Source: Bacteroidota bacterium (GTDB taxonomy: Bacteria > Bacteroidota > Bacteroidia > Bacteroidales > Prolixibacteraceae). Taken from it: 5,530 nt of DNA. The position numbers and the translations under genes are program-made. The notes beneath the pieces were generated by a model. The model saw nothing but the letters and a program-made list of their open reading frames with translations. It was not told the origin of the DNA and ran no database searches. The stretch covers positions 1 through 5,530 of the forward strand of contig JAUYTA010000540.1 of the NCBI GenBank assembly GCA_030695265.1, given 5' to 3'. Below are positions 5,323 to 5,530 of the stretch, piece by piece (the first letter of the stretch is position 1; each line of letters starts with the position of its first letter).

Positions 5323-5496
5323 TCAGAAATATTCAACTCAAATACTTTTTGGTGTTTTAGTTCGAACAAAAATGTGTTCTTTCCTTTCTGACAGTTGACC
5401 CGTGCAACTTCGTGAGTTCAATGCCAATAGCCGTTTTGATTGAAAGTCATCCAAATTAATTTTATAGGAAGCAAATAAACAACTATTTGTTAAAAC

Positions 5497-5524
5497 AAAA
5501 AGGAGCTCGTAAAAGCTCCTTTTT
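5497..5524. terminator. Bidirectional intrinsic terminator
   Basis: AAAAAGGAGCT (5497-5507) and AGCTCCTTTTT (5514-5524) form a perfect 11-bp inverted repeat with loop CGTAAA, with A-tract and T-tract on opposite sides, so it can end transcripts from both directions. It lies 174 bases after the lipoprotein stop. Either it serves that gene with a long 3' UTR, or it mainly serves a convergent minus-strand gene just beyond the window. The intervening 5323-5496 stretch contains no supported gene on either strand. Confidence 0.85.
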
Positions 5525-5530
5525 AACTAT

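Noticed and set aside
5364..5379. GAACA...TGTTC hairpin after the lipoprotein gene
   Set aside because: A 5-bp AT-rich stem followed by a mixed T/C stretch is not convincing beside the perfect terminator at 5497-5524.
5323..5496. Possible small gene or RNA in the 3' spacer
   Set aside because: Only very short frames are seen on either strand, and no tRNA-like or riboswitch-like fold could be read.

Overview
The window is typical Bacteroidota chromosome, most likely Bacteroidales or a close relative. It is AT-rich, Shine-Dalgarno sequences are scarce, and promoter-like TAnnTTTG boxes occur. The protein set also fits: a TPR protein, a stand-alone ruvC with a lineage-typical C-terminal tail, a greA-HIT pair, and a lipoprotein with a GGY...NGG...GIIIY pattern. 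I place it from these protein and signal features only, with no database search.

Layout, left to right. (1) Bases 1-1676, plus strand: the 3' part of a TPR protein gene overlaps by 4 bases (ATGA) a gene for a ten-helix EamA/DMT-type transporter. (2) Bases 1677-1833: a spacer holding an unusual imperfect palindrome built from 7-base repeats, then ruvC (1834-2385) for the Holliday-junction resolvase, with all four catalytic acidic residues. (3) Bases 2386-3068: an AT-rich type II toxin-antitoxin cassette, with a small antitoxin gene overlapping a MazF/PemK-family RNase toxin gene by 16 bases. (4) Bases 3069-3240: no gene, but a strong intrinsic terminator for the minus-strand operon on its right. 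(5) Minus strand, 4127 to 3241: greA then a HIT-family protein, 11 bases apart. A good promoter lies upstream, and the greA leader can fold into a terminator-like hairpin. (6) Minus strand, 4803 to 4354: a small membrane-anchored acidic protein of unknown function. (7) Plus strand, 4879-5322: a lipoprotein with a Rieske-like domain in which both cluster-binding histidines are replaced (Tyr and Cys). (8) Bases 5323-5530: no gene; a perfect 11-bp bidirectional terminator hairpin closes the window.

Most genes are housekeeping: transport, recombination, transcript-cleavage rescue and nucleotide hydrolysis. The toxin-antitoxin pair looks like an accessory insertion between ruvC and the greA operon. 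The points most worth a second look are the histidine-less Rieske-like lipoprotein, the heptad-repeat palindrome before ruvC, and the hairpin with U-tract in the greA leader. I found no CRISPR array, tRNA, rRNA, transposase or phage gene. No gene-free stretch exceeds 300 bases; the longest, 4128-4353 and 5323-5530, are described under their sites.
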